Shown one piece after another: positions 7,527-14,176 of a DNA stretch of 19,000 nucleotides. Below the pieces are notes generated by a model. It made no database searches, was not told the DNA's origin, and worked only from the letters and a program-made list of their open reading frames with translations. Location of the stretch: assembly GCA_002435305.1 (NCBI GenBank), contig DJMH01000002.1:554-19553 (forward strand), read 5' to 3'. Source of the DNA: Dehalococcoidia bacterium UBA6495 (GTDB taxonomy: Bacteria > Chloroflexota > Dehalococcoidia > Lucifugimonadales > UBA826). Position 1 is the stretch's first letter; each line of letters opens with the position of its first letter. The position numbers were made by a program, and so were the translations under genes.

Positions 7527-7982
7527 ATGATTCAAACTTCTGACGGCAACTTAAATTCCGGCGTACAAAGATTGAAAAGGATTGCTGTCATTGGTTGTGG
7601 TTCATTAGGTACCCAAATAGCAATTGAGTTATCGTCTTCCGGGAATATAGTAATTGTCATTGATAAAGACCCGAAATCATTTTCAGCACTTCCGACCCAC
7701 CTGCTTGAAAGCTCCAGGGTTGTGACTGCCATCGGAGACGGAACCCAAGAGATATCATTGAGACAGGCGGGAGTACAGGATGTAGACCTTCTGATAGCGG
7801 CAACTACGAGAGCATCTGTAAATTTAATGAGCGGTCAATTAGCGCGCCATGTCATGCGGATACCAGTAGTAGTGTGCTTAGTCAATGATTCCAAACTTTT
7901 GTCAATATATGAAAACCTTGGGATTAAAGTTATTAACCCCGACAACTTGCTCATGGAAGCTATTAAGAGCGGACTGGATTAA
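7527..7982 (+). CDS. Single-domain TrkA-N (RCK-N) protein, first of two
   Basis: A 151-residue protein made only of an RCK-N/TrkA-N Rossmann domain after a polar N-terminal segment of about 16 residues. The glycine loop is GCGSLG (23-28) and VIDKD supplies the acidic residue at the end of strand 2 (about 44-48). It has no RCK-C domain, unlike the trkA gene upstream. TTAGGA about 6-7 bases before the ATG supports this start. It ends 13 bases before the start of a second protein of the same type. The two together resemble the two Rossmann halves of a double-RCK TrkA, but as separate chains. Confidence 0.88.
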   Translation: MIQTSDGNLNSGVQRLKRIAVIGCGSLGTQIAIELSSSGNIVIVIDKDPKSFSALPTHLLESSRVVTAIGDGTQEISLRQAGVQDVDLLIAATTRASVNLMSGQLARHVMRIPVVVCLVNDSKLLSIYENLGIKVINPDNLLMEAIKSGLD

Positions 7983-7983
7983 T

Positions 7984-7990
7984 GAGAGGT
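7984..7990 (+). promoter_or_regulatory. Ribosome-binding site that fixes a TTG start
   Basis: GAGAGGT ends 5 bases before the TTG at 7996-7998. It decides the start of the second single-domain RCK gene: a longer open frame from an ATG at 7885 would overlap the upstream gene by 98 bases and put about 37 unrelated residues before the Rossmann strand. A GTG at 8002 is a less well spaced alternative. Confidence 0.6.
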
Positions 7991-7995
7991 ATACC

Positions 7996-8415
7996 TTGTA
8001 CGTGATAGTTGTAGGGTGCGGTACCACTGGTATTAAAGTAGCAGAATGGTTAATGGCCTCCGGTGCTGAAGTGACCTTAATTGAGAAAATTGCTGAAAAA
8101 CAGAGACTTGCGGACAATTTACTAGGTTCGGTGGTGGTTTTAGGCGATGGCACTATGATTGATACTCAAAATACCGCCGGAACAGAAAGAGCTGCCCTTT
8201 TTATATCAACCTTAAGTTCTGATGAAGACAATATGCTTGCATGTCAAATAGCCAAGCATCATTTTGAAGTAGACAGAACTATCGCGATGAGTGGTAATCC
8301 AGACAATGCGAAGCTGCTTAGCCTTCTAGGGATTGATATCGTGGTTGACGTGACAGAGCTTATAACCGAAAAAATTCAAAGCCTTGTCGCGCCCATGCTT
8401 GTGGAGGATTTGTGA
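7996..8415 (+). CDS. Single-domain TrkA-N (RCK-N) protein, second of two
   Basis: From the TTG at 7996 the product has 139 residues. It begins directly with the Rossmann strand YVIVVGCGTTG (glycine loop 7-12) and has a Glu at about residue 30 at the end of strand 2, so it is likely to prefer NAD(H)-type nucleotides. VVVLGDGT (about 48-55) is the usual second conserved segment, and the chain ends in a helical tail. No RCK-C domain is present. It may pair with the preceding protein, with TrkA, or with both to complete a gating ring. Its TGA overlaps the GTG start of pheA by three bases, which couples their translation. Confidence 0.87.
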   Translation: MYVIVVGCGTTGIKVAEWLMASGAEVTLIEKIAEKQRLADNLLGSVVVLGDGTMIDTQNTAGTERAALFISTLSSDEDNMLACQIAKHHFEVDRTIAMSGNPDNAKLLSLLGIDIVVDVTELITEKIQSLVAPMLVEDL

Positions 8416-9248
8416 ATAAAATCAATCGTAAAATAGCTTATCTTGGTCCTCCCGGAACTTACAGTGAGCAAGCAGCTAAACAGTGGAATAATGTTGACGA
8501 ACTTTGGCCAGTTGAATCGATTCCAGCTGTTGCAAAATCAGTGGAAGAAGGAGAATCCTATCAGGGAGTTGTTCCGATAGAAAACAGCATTGAGGGTGGA
8601 GTAACTTTCACACTCGATTTACTCATTCACGATTCAACATTATTGATTTGCGGTGAAGTTATTGTTCCCATAAATCATTATTTGATGGCTCAGAAGGAAA
8701 TCGATTTCAAAAGCATTACTACGGTATTTTCCCACCCGCAATCATTGGGTCAATGTAGGCAATTTCTTCTGAGTAATATACCGCGAGCTACCCTGATGGC
8801 CTCTTTAAGCAATGCCAAAGCTGTTGAGGAAATGTTAGATTCGACTCCGAATTCAGCTGCCATATCGAGCGAAAGATCCGCTGATTTGTATGGAGCTACA
8901 ATCCTGCAAAAGAATGTGGAGGATAACCCCAACAATGAAACACGATTTGTTGTTCTCTCACATGATGATCACGAAATAACTTCAAATGATAAAACCTCTC
9001 TTTGCTTTGAATTCGATGGAGACGGACCGGGTATACTTAGCGAGTCTTTGACAGAATTCGCAGCTAGAAATATCAATCTTGTAAAGATAGAGTCAAGACC
9101 TAATAAAAGACGTTTGGGTGGTTATGTTTTTCTGGTAGATATCGATGGGCATAGGAAAACGCCTGAAGTAAAACAGGCACTGGATTCTCTTCAAGAAAAA
9201 GTGTCCATGCTGAAAATCTTTGGTTCTTATCCTAAAGGTGAGATGTAG
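8412..9248 (+). CDS. pheA: Prephenate dehydratase with ACT domain
   Basis: Converts prephenate to phenylpyruvate for phenylalanine synthesis. This is the stand-alone 278-residue form without chorismate mutase. Visible motifs are AYLGPPGTYSEQAA (9-22), VPIENSIEGGV (54-64), FSHPQSLGQC (106-115) and the catalytic TRF (177-179). The ACT domain at about 195-272 contains ESRP (227-230), part of the phenylalanine-binding site, so feedback inhibition by phenylalanine is expected. The start is a GTG at 8412 inside the overlap GTGA with the preceding stop, with GGAGGA at 8403-8408 four bases upstream. Its place at the end of a potassium-transport run is odd; most likely transcriptional hitch-hiking. 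Confidence 0.96.
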   Translation: MNKINRKIAYLGPPGTYSEQAAKQWNNVDELWPVESIPAVAKSVEEGESYQGVVPIENSIEGGVTFTLDLLIHDSTLLICGEVIVPINHYLMAQKEIDFKSITTVFSHPQSLGQCRQFLLSNIPRATLMASLSNAKAVEEMLDSTPNSAAISSERSADLYGATILQKNVEDNPNNETRFVVLSHDDHEITSNDKTSLCFEFDGDGPGILSESLTEFAARNINLVKIESRPNKRRLGGYVFLVDIDGHRKTPEVKQALDSLQEKVSMLKIFGSYPKGEM

Positions 9249-9263
9249 CCCTTAGGTCTAATT

Positions 9264-9626
9264 TTATGAGGATTTTTCTGGATCGGCATCCGTTATCTCG
9301 CTCTCTGTTTGATGTTCCTCAGGTATGCTGGTGTCTGGACCTACAAATCTTGAATTCACCTGCTCTATCAAAGGGTCGATTCGGGCCTTCATATTTTCTA
9401 TTGTTGGCGGTACATTTTCTCGAACTGTTTCAAGTGTCGGGCCTAGCTTTTCCACAATTATGTCGGAAAATCTTTCAGCCTTTTCTCGCCAATAATCACT
9501 TTTCTCTAAGAGTTCAGAACGGGTTTCAGACCCAGGTTTAGGAGCCATTAGTATTCCGACAACGGTTCCTATAATTGCCCCAAGAATAAGTCCAGTGGAA
9601 AAATTTCCGCCATTGTCTTTAGCCAT
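9264..9626 (-). CDS. YtxH-like small membrane protein
   Basis: A 120-residue protein with one N-terminal glycine-rich membrane helix (about 10-29, STGLILGAIIGTVVGILMAP) followed by PKPGSETR, the hallmark of YtxH-domain proteins. A long helical region rich in Glu and Lys and an acidic, Glu/Ser-rich tail follow. Function is unknown; in Bacillus subtilis ytxH is a general-stress gene. The ATG overlaps the upstream stop as TAATG, and AGGAG lies 7 bases before it (9634-9638), so the pair is translationally coupled. It converges on pheA with only 15 bases between the stops. Confidence 0.82.
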   Translation of the reverse strand: MAKDNGGNFSTGLILGAIIGTVVGILMAPKPGSETRSELLEKSDYWREKAERFSDIIVEKLGPTLETVRENVPPTIENMKARIDPLIEQVNSRFVGPDTSIPEEHQTESEITDADPEKSS

Positions 9627-9898
9627 TAGTTGTCTCCTTTTCGGTGTTTTTTTCTGGAAAATCCTCCGGCCAAGCTAAACAATTTTATGATGCCGCTGAA
9701 AAGCCCCATACTCCCCGAGAATTTACCTGCGATGGTATCAGTGATGTTTTCCACATTTTGAGAATTCCTAGTAAGCGATCCCAGCAGACGATTGATTTTT
9801 TTTATGGTTAAAAATAAGAAAGTGCAAATCAATGGGAGGCAAATAATGAATGCGATATCCCGTATTAATCCAACGATTTCATAAATATTTGAATCCAT
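9626..9898 (-). CDS. Small membrane protein, possibly YtxG/DUF948-like
   Basis: A 90-residue protein with one strong membrane helix at about residues 14-33, then KKINRLLGSLTRNSQNVENI, a short amphipathic stretch typical of DUF948/YtxG-like proteins, and a basic C-terminus (SRKKHRKGDN). It is shorter than typical DUF948 proteins, so the assignment rests largely on its position directly before a YtxH-like gene, mirroring the ytxG-ytxH order in Bacillus. It could simply be an unrelated hypothetical membrane protein. The ATG at 9896-9898 has an AGGATTAAAG stretch about 8-16 bases upstream. Confidence 0.6.
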   Translation of the reverse strand: MDSNIYEIVGLIRDIAFIICLPLICTFLFLTIKKINRLLGSLTRNSQNVENITDTIAGKFSGSMGLFSGIIKLFSLAGGFSRKKHRKGDN

Positions 9899-9921
9899 AA
9901 CAGTTCTTTAATCCTAGCATA

Positions 9922-9957
9922 ATAGAAAAGCACTCGACAAAATGAATTGTCGAGTGC
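9922..9957 (-). terminator. Rho-independent terminator of the aldolase/MfnB operon
   Basis: A perfect 11-bp stem, GCACTCGACAA (9930-9940) and TTGTCGAGTGC (9947-9957), with a 6-base loop. On the minus strand it is followed by TTTTCTATTAT, a short broken T-run. It begins 27 bases after the stop at 9985, so it ends that operon and separates it from the small membrane-protein pair downstream. On the plus strand no T-run follows. Confidence 0.8.
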
Positions 9958-9984
9958 ATCTCCAATTGTTGAGTGGCGGCTGAG

Positions 9985-10968
9985 TTATGGCTTAATGAGC
10001 ATTCGCACTGAGCCTTCCGAATCTTTTCTCTGGGTGATGATGTCATGGCTATTTTTCTCTGCCCAGACTATTAGGTCATATGTGTTTAGAACGTCAGGTA
10101 TGATCACTTCGACAAACGATGAAGAATCGTCACTTATTTGAACACTAAGAGCTGCTATTATCCCGGCACAGGTCTTTCCGGAGCCATCTATTATTAGCCA
10201 TCCGTCCGTTCCTTGGTTGACTGATGGGGTTCCATTTCCGCTGTATATATTTATATCACCGGTTTGCCTGAGATCTAGTTGTTTTTTGAACTCCGATACA
10301 GATTCCCAATGAACCCGAGAATCCCTATCGCCTTTTTGACAAACGGCTCCTCTGACCCCAACTATATCGGGGTTAACCCTTGATAGTTCGTCAAGGTCAC
10401 TCATTTTAAGGTGGCCTGACAAAGCTGTGCTCATGCCCAATTCCTTCCCTTCCAAAACCATTTCTTTGAGACGTTCTTCAGGTATAAAGTCGAATAAATT
10501 CCTACCGTCTTTTACAAGGGTATCTATTAAAAATCCATCACATTGACCTTCGCTCGCTAATTTCACCATCAAGTCTGGGTCAATGCCACCGTCATAGAGG
10601 AGGTTGTCTGCGAAAAGCGAACCGATGAGTTTAGTTTGAGTTCCTGTTAAAGCTTCTTTTGCTGCCAACAACGTTTCTAGTGCAACATTGTATTCCCTCA
10701 CCATGAAGCCTACTTTGACCGAGGTTGCGTCGAGGATTCCGGCGGCATAAACGGCCATAGACACCGTGCCTATTTGGTCAGGCACCACTCCTAGGGTCAC
10801 ACTTGCATGGTGTGCGCTTGGAACTTCGTCCCTGATCTCTTTTACTACGCTGGGATGAGCTGAACCTACTAGGGCTTCTTGAAGGTTTTTAACGTCGACT
10901 ATATCGGCTCCACCTTTTAGAGCTTGCTTCGCTTCATACAGATCCTGGACACTTACCATAAGAATCAT
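9985..10968 (-). CDS. MfnB-like furan-phosphate synthase fused to a TusA/SirA-like domain
   Basis: A 327-residue protein. Residues 1-232 match MfnB, (5-formylfuran-3-yl)methyl phosphate synthase, which condenses two glyceraldehyde-3-phosphates in methanofuran synthesis. Conserved features are GGADIVDVKN with Lys27, SVKVGF with Lys85, LIDTLVKDGRNLFDF with Asp149 and Lys153, and GVRGAVCQKGDR (204-215). The usual DVKNPxEGSLGA reads DVKNLQEALVGS, so the start of the active-site region has diverged. Residues about 255-327 look like a TusA/SirA sulfur-carrier fold: IIDGSGKTCAGI keeps a Cys (267) but has CAGI instead of CPxP, then VEVIIPD, WAEKNSHDI and a final VRMLIKP strand. Archaeal MfnB is about 235 residues with no such tail. 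The gene follows the aldolase gene by 41 bases and precedes a strong terminator. The MfnB match is firm; the tail assignment is moderate and the product unknown. Confidence 0.85.
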   Translation of the reverse strand: MILMVSVQDLYEAKQALKGGADIVDVKNLQEALVGSAHPSVVKEIRDEVPSAHHASVTLGVVPDQIGTVSMAVYAAGILDATSVKVGFMVREYNVALETLLAAKEALTGTQTKLIGSLFADNLLYDGGIDPDLMVKLASEGQCDGFLIDTLVKDGRNLFDFIPEERLKEMVLEGKELGMSTALSGHLKMSDLDELSRVNPDIVGVRGAVCQKGDRDSRVHWESVSEFKKQLDLRQTGDINIYSGNGTPSVNQGTDGWLIIDGSGKTCAGIIAALSVQISDDSSSFVEVIIPDVLNTYDLIVWAEKNSHDIITQRKDSEGSVRMLIKP

Positions 10969-11009
10969 TTCGTGTATTCCTCGTGACTTTTTCTGTTCTA
11001 TATTCCTAT

Positions 11010-11981
11010 TTACTGCATGCCTTTAGCCGCTGCTATATCACTTTTTAACTGTTCTTTTTCATCATTTGTAAGATCTGTTAGTGGTGCCCTGACGTGGCCG
11101 CCCGACATTCCCATAAGTTCACCCCAGTACTTGCATAAGGAGGCAGGTAATGCCCCTCCCATTTTCTGCACAGTGTATTTCCACCATTTGTCTGAAACCT
11201 CTTTAATTGGTTTTATGTTAGTGTCATAAAAATCGTTATCTAGGTCCCCTTCCATCACTTTGTCAATAAACTGCACGTAGTAGTTGGAATCCGGTGTGTC
11301 AAATCTCCAATCAGAGGTGTTGGCGAACATAACTTGTTGTTCAAAACCTAGTTCTTTTCCTTTCTGGAATATCCATTCATCAGGGGTGCTTATGATCGCT
11401 TTTCCTCCTACTTTTAGATGAGTGTCAATTGAAAGTTCTTGATTGAAACTGGCCTCTTTAACTCCTACTACATTCGAAATATTGCAAATGCGATCTAAAC
11501 CGTTTGCATCTAAAACAGTTCCAAACTGCGGGGAGTTGTAATACATAATCGCCAAATCTGTGTTGTCAGCTAAACTTCTGACCCAATCTATCACTTGATT
11601 CTCGGTTCTTGTAGCAAAGTAAGGAGCAGCCACGATTAGTAAATCAAACCCAGCATGTTCTGCATAGTTGGCTAGGTCTAGCATTTCCTTTAAAGAGGTA
11701 TGGGACACGTGAGCTCCGATCGGCCAGTCACCCCCAGCTTCATCGCTCACAATGTCATAAACTCGCAATCTTTCCTCTTTGGTTAGAGTCCAAAACTCTC
11801 CCATGCCCCAGGTACAACCGGCACCTTTAGTACCTAAAGATTTAACATACCGTATATCTCTGCGAAGTCCCTCCTCATCTATCTCATCTTCTAACGTAAA
11901 AGGGGTCATTAGGGTGGTCCATTGCCCGCGAAGATTTTCTCTCGCCCAATCGACCGCTTCGGGTTTGCTGTATTCAGCCAT
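11010..11981 (-). CDS. DHDPS / N-acetylneuraminate-lyase family aldolase
   Basis: A class I, Schiff-base TIM-barrel enzyme of the DapA/NanA family, 323 residues from the ATG at 11979-11981. Visible signatures are GMGEFWTLT (59-67), the form of the family's GxxGEFxxL loop; YYNSP (147-151) with catalytic Tyr148; and VVGVKEAS (171-178) with Schiff-base Lys175. The loop GTKGAGCTWGMGEF differs from the GTTGE motif of true dihydrodipicolinate synthases, and the chain is about 30 residues longer, so it probably acts on another pyruvate- or aldehyde-derived substrate. The chosen ATG has GAGGT 8 bases upstream; a TTG at 11996 would add five residues. It leads a two-gene operon with the MfnB-like gene. 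Confidence 0.88.
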   Translation of the reverse strand: MAEYSKPEAVDWARENLRGQWTTLMTPFTLEDEIDEEGLRRDIRYVKSLGTKGAGCTWGMGEFWTLTKEERLRVYDIVSDEAGGDWPIGAHVSHTSLKEMLDLANYAEHAGFDLLIVAAPYFATRTENQVIDWVRSLADNTDLAIMYYNSPQFGTVLDANGLDRICNISNVVGVKEASFNQELSIDTHLKVGGKAIISTPDEWIFQKGKELGFEQQVMFANTSDWRFDTPDSNYYVQFIDKVMEGDLDNDFYDTNIKPIKEVSDKWWKYTVQKMGGALPASLCKYWGELMGMSGGHVRAPLTDLTNDEKEQLKSDIAAAKGMQ

Positions 11982-12137
11982 GCAAGTGAACCTCAATATG
12001 TGAACTTATTCATATAGCTACTAAACAAGCAGCTAATACCAGAAATGATTGGAATTAATAATAGTAAGGCAAGGCAAGCAGTGTCAACGCGGCGGTTAGT
12101 GTATAAAGAAAACTACAGGCCTTTATTGATTCAATAC

Positions 12138-12335
12138 TCAGTCTTTCATCGCCGTTTTGTATATGGTCCTCAAGCAGCGAGTGCATAAATTGACTTTTTT
12201 CATCTGGCCATTAATTTCGACGGTGGCTTTGTGGATATTCGGACTCCATGTTCTTCGTGTTCGCCTTTTCGAATGGCTGACATTATTACCAGTACGGACC
12301 TGAGTTTTACAATTTGGAGCTTCACATATAGCCAT
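12138..12335 (-). CDS. rpmB: Ribosomal protein L28 (bL28), zinc-ribbon type
   Basis: A 65-residue large-subunit ribosomal protein. GNNVSHSKRRTRRTWSPNI is the family signature, and NLCTRCLRTI closes it. Cys pairs at residues 4 and 9 (CEAPNC) and CTRC near residue 55-58 suggest the zinc-binding form, though the first pair is spaced C-x4-C rather than the usual C-x2-C. The start is the ATG at 12333-12335, with GAAAGG upstream on the minus strand; a longer frame back to a GTG at 12380 lacks a Shine-Dalgarno sequence and does not match the family. It is transcribed divergently from the FakA-like gene. No hairpin terminator is apparent in 11982-12137, about 140 bases in which I see no gene. Confidence 0.95.
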   Translation of the reverse strand: MAICEAPNCKTQVRTGNNVSHSKRRTRRTWSPNIHKATVEINGQMKKVNLCTRCLRTIYKTAMKD

Positions 12336-12381
12336 TGTTTGCCTTTCAGTAATTTTATTACGTGTATTTTTATGGGCCACT

Positions 12382-12398
12382 GAACCGGTTTTCGGTTC
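12382..12398. repeat. Inverted repeat between the divergent rpmB and fakA-like genes
   Basis: GAACCG (12382-12387) and CGGTTC (12393-12398) form a 6-bp stem with a 5-base loop; AACCGGTT inside it is also a palindrome. On the minus strand it falls in the rpmB leader, about 47-63 bases before the start codon, with no T-run after it, so it is not a terminator. A regulatory or L28-feedback structure is possible but unproven. Confidence 0.3.
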
Positions 12399-12431
12399 GC
12401 TAATTTGCCTTAGAACTGGAAGAAAGCCAAG

Positions 12432-12460
12432 TTAAAAAATACCATATCCTTTATTATACT
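12432..12460 (+). promoter_or_regulatory. Candidate promoter for the FakA-like/RecG pair
   Basis: TATACT at 12455-12460 lies 17 bases after TTAAAA (12432-12437), four of six matches to the -35 consensus. A start near 12467 would give a leader of about 22 bases before the ATG at 12489. The region is A+T-rich, so the match may be accidental. Confidence 0.4.
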
Positions 12461-12488
12461 TCCAGCATATTTTTGTTGTGGTGTATCT

Positions 12489-14153
12489 ATGATGGATTCC
12501 AATGTAACAGCAGCAGATATTTTTTTTGGAATGTTTAGCTCCTCTGTTGTTTTTTTTAAGCGACATGTTGATGCTATAAATTCTCTAAATGTCTTTCCGG
12601 TTCCCGATGGGGATACCGGCACAAATATGTACGGTACATTGAATGGAATTCAATCTCGGATGTCATCGGCTTCATACAACAATCTTTACGAACTTACAGA
12701 CAAGCTGTCACAGGCGGCCCTCTACGAAGGAAGGGGTAATAGTGGGATAATCCTGTCTCAAATATTTCGAGGATTGTCGGACCATTTGTCCAGCCATACC
12801 TCCGAAATCGACTTTGAACTCATAGCAGGTGCCATTGAAAATGCCAGAAACAAGGCATTTACATCTGTAGCAGAGCCAGCGGAAGGGACTATGCTCACGG
12901 TGCTTTCGGATGTTGCAAAGAAGGCGGAATCTCTTAAAAGAAAAAATATTTCCATTAAGAATTTCTTCCGTTCCCTCGTTGAAGAGGCGGAAAAATCAGT
13001 AGATAGAACCCCTGAATTGCTCCCGATATTAAAGGAAAGTGGAGTGGTGGATTCGGGAGGCTATGGCCTTGAGGTCATACTGAAAGGTATGTCGATTTTT
13101 CTTGATGGTAATGACCCCGACAACTTTCCTATCGTATTGAGACTTCCAGAAGGAGATGGTTTGGGGGTTGAGAACCTTATATCTGAACATTTTGGAACTG
13201 AAGGCGAATTTGGTTATTGTACTCAATTTCTTCTGGATACCAGCCAAAACCTGGAGGCGATAGAAAACCTTTTCCAAGATTTAGGAACATCCACTGTGAT
13301 AGTAGGGGACAGGAAGATATTCAGAATTCACCTTCACACAGTTGACCCCGGTAAAGCACTTACCAAAGCTGTTGAGATGGGAAGTATGAGATCAGTTTCT
13401 ATAGAAAATATGGAAACACAGTCCCAGGAAATATTTAGCTCTTTTGAAAAGAAGAAAACTACCCCACAGATTGAGATATCAGGTCGGACTGCACTTATTT
13501 CCATAGTTAGTGGATCTGGGATTTCTGAAATAAGTAAGGAATTAGGGGTTGACCTTGTGATTGACGGAGGATTGGATATGAATCCTAGTGTGGCGGATAT
13601 TGTTTCGTCTGTAAATCAAATCAGGGCGGGGTCTATTTTGCTTTTGACTAATGACATAAATGTTATTCCCGCCGCCAACCAGGCTTCGGAATTACTCTCC
13701 TCCGAGGTTGTAATAATGCCAACAGAGACTCAAGCCGAAGGACTAGAATGTATTGTCGATTTTGATCCCGATCGCTCCGCCTCACAAAACAAAGAAATCA
13801 TGGATGAATTGATACCGCAGATCAAGACAATTTCGATGTTTAAGTCCTCAAGGGCGGTGGAAATAAAGGGAATAAAAGTGGATCGCTTGCAACCGATAGC
13901 CATGGTAGAAGGAAGCATTCATAGTTATGCAGATAGCCTTGAGGACCTTTTTTTAAAGGTAATTCGAGAGGAACTAAATAAGGGCACAGAGCATGTCACA
14001 GTTCTTCTAGGTAACGGCATGGGTGCCGAGGATATTGGGGAAATTGAAAATCTCTTAAATCGGAATATAGAAAACTTTCAGGAAGATATTATCGAACTTC
14101 ATGTAGGTGGTCAGCCTTACTATGACTATCTGATTTCTGTTTTGAGTGATTAG
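12489..14153 (+). CDS. FakA-like protein: DAK2 (DhaL) kinase domain plus C-terminal YloV-type domain
   Basis: A 554-residue homologue of FakA/YloV, the ATP-binding subunit of bacterial fatty-acid kinase in Firmicutes. The DhaL-type nucleotide domain spans residues about 1-200 with NVFPVPDGDTGTNM (34-47), whose Asp residues hold magnesium, GRGNSGIILSQIFRG (81-95), and GVVDSGGYGL near 185. The rest matches the FakA middle and C-terminal domains, ending with ELHVGGQPYYDYLISV, the usual GGQPxYxY close. FakA needs a DegV-type fatty-acid-binding partner (FakB), and none is encoded here. ATGs at 12489 and 12492 are both possible and neither has a clear Shine-Dalgarno sequence. recG follows after 23 bases, an order often seen in Gram-positive-type genomes and Chloroflexota. 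Confidence 0.9.
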   Translation: MMDSNVTAADIFFGMFSSSVVFFKRHVDAINSLNVFPVPDGDTGTNMYGTLNGIQSRMSSASYNNLYELTDKLSQAALYEGRGNSGIILSQIFRGLSDHLSSHTSEIDFELIAGAIENARNKAFTSVAEPAEGTMLTVLSDVAKKAESLKRKNISIKNFFRSLVEEAEKSVDRTPELLPILKESGVVDSGGYGLEVILKGMSIFLDGNDPDNFPIVLRLPEGDGLGVENLISEHFGTEGEFGYCTQFLLDTSQNLEAIENLFQDLGTSTVIVGDRKIFRIHLHTVDPGKALTKAVEMGSMRSVSIENMETQSQEIFSSFEKKKTTPQIEISGRTALISIVSGSGISEISKELGVDLVIDGGLDMNPSVADIVSSVNQIRAGSILLLTNDINVIPAANQASELLSSEVVIMPTETQAEGLECIVDFDPDRSASQNKEIMDELIPQIKTISMFKSSRAVEIKGIKVDRLQPIAMVEGSIHSYADSLEDLFLKVIREELNKGTEHVTVLLGNGMGAEDIGEIENLLNRNIENFQEDIIELHVGGQPYYDYLISVLSD

Positions 14154-14176
14154 GTAACACTCGACACATCAACAAT

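Noticed and set aside
7885..7995. Upstream ATG start for the second single-domain RCK protein
   Set aside because: It would overlap the previous gene by 98 bases; GAGAGGT at 7984-7990 supports the TTG at 7996, which begins right at the Rossmann strand.
12067..12080. Short AAGGC direct repeats in the gap upstream of the aldolase gene
   Set aside because: Only two or three tiny copies; no array, tRNA-like fold or mobile-element end is visible nearby.
12336..12380. Longer L28 start at a GTG
   Set aside because: The extra 15 residues do not match L28 and have no Shine-Dalgarno sequence; the ATG at 12335 does.
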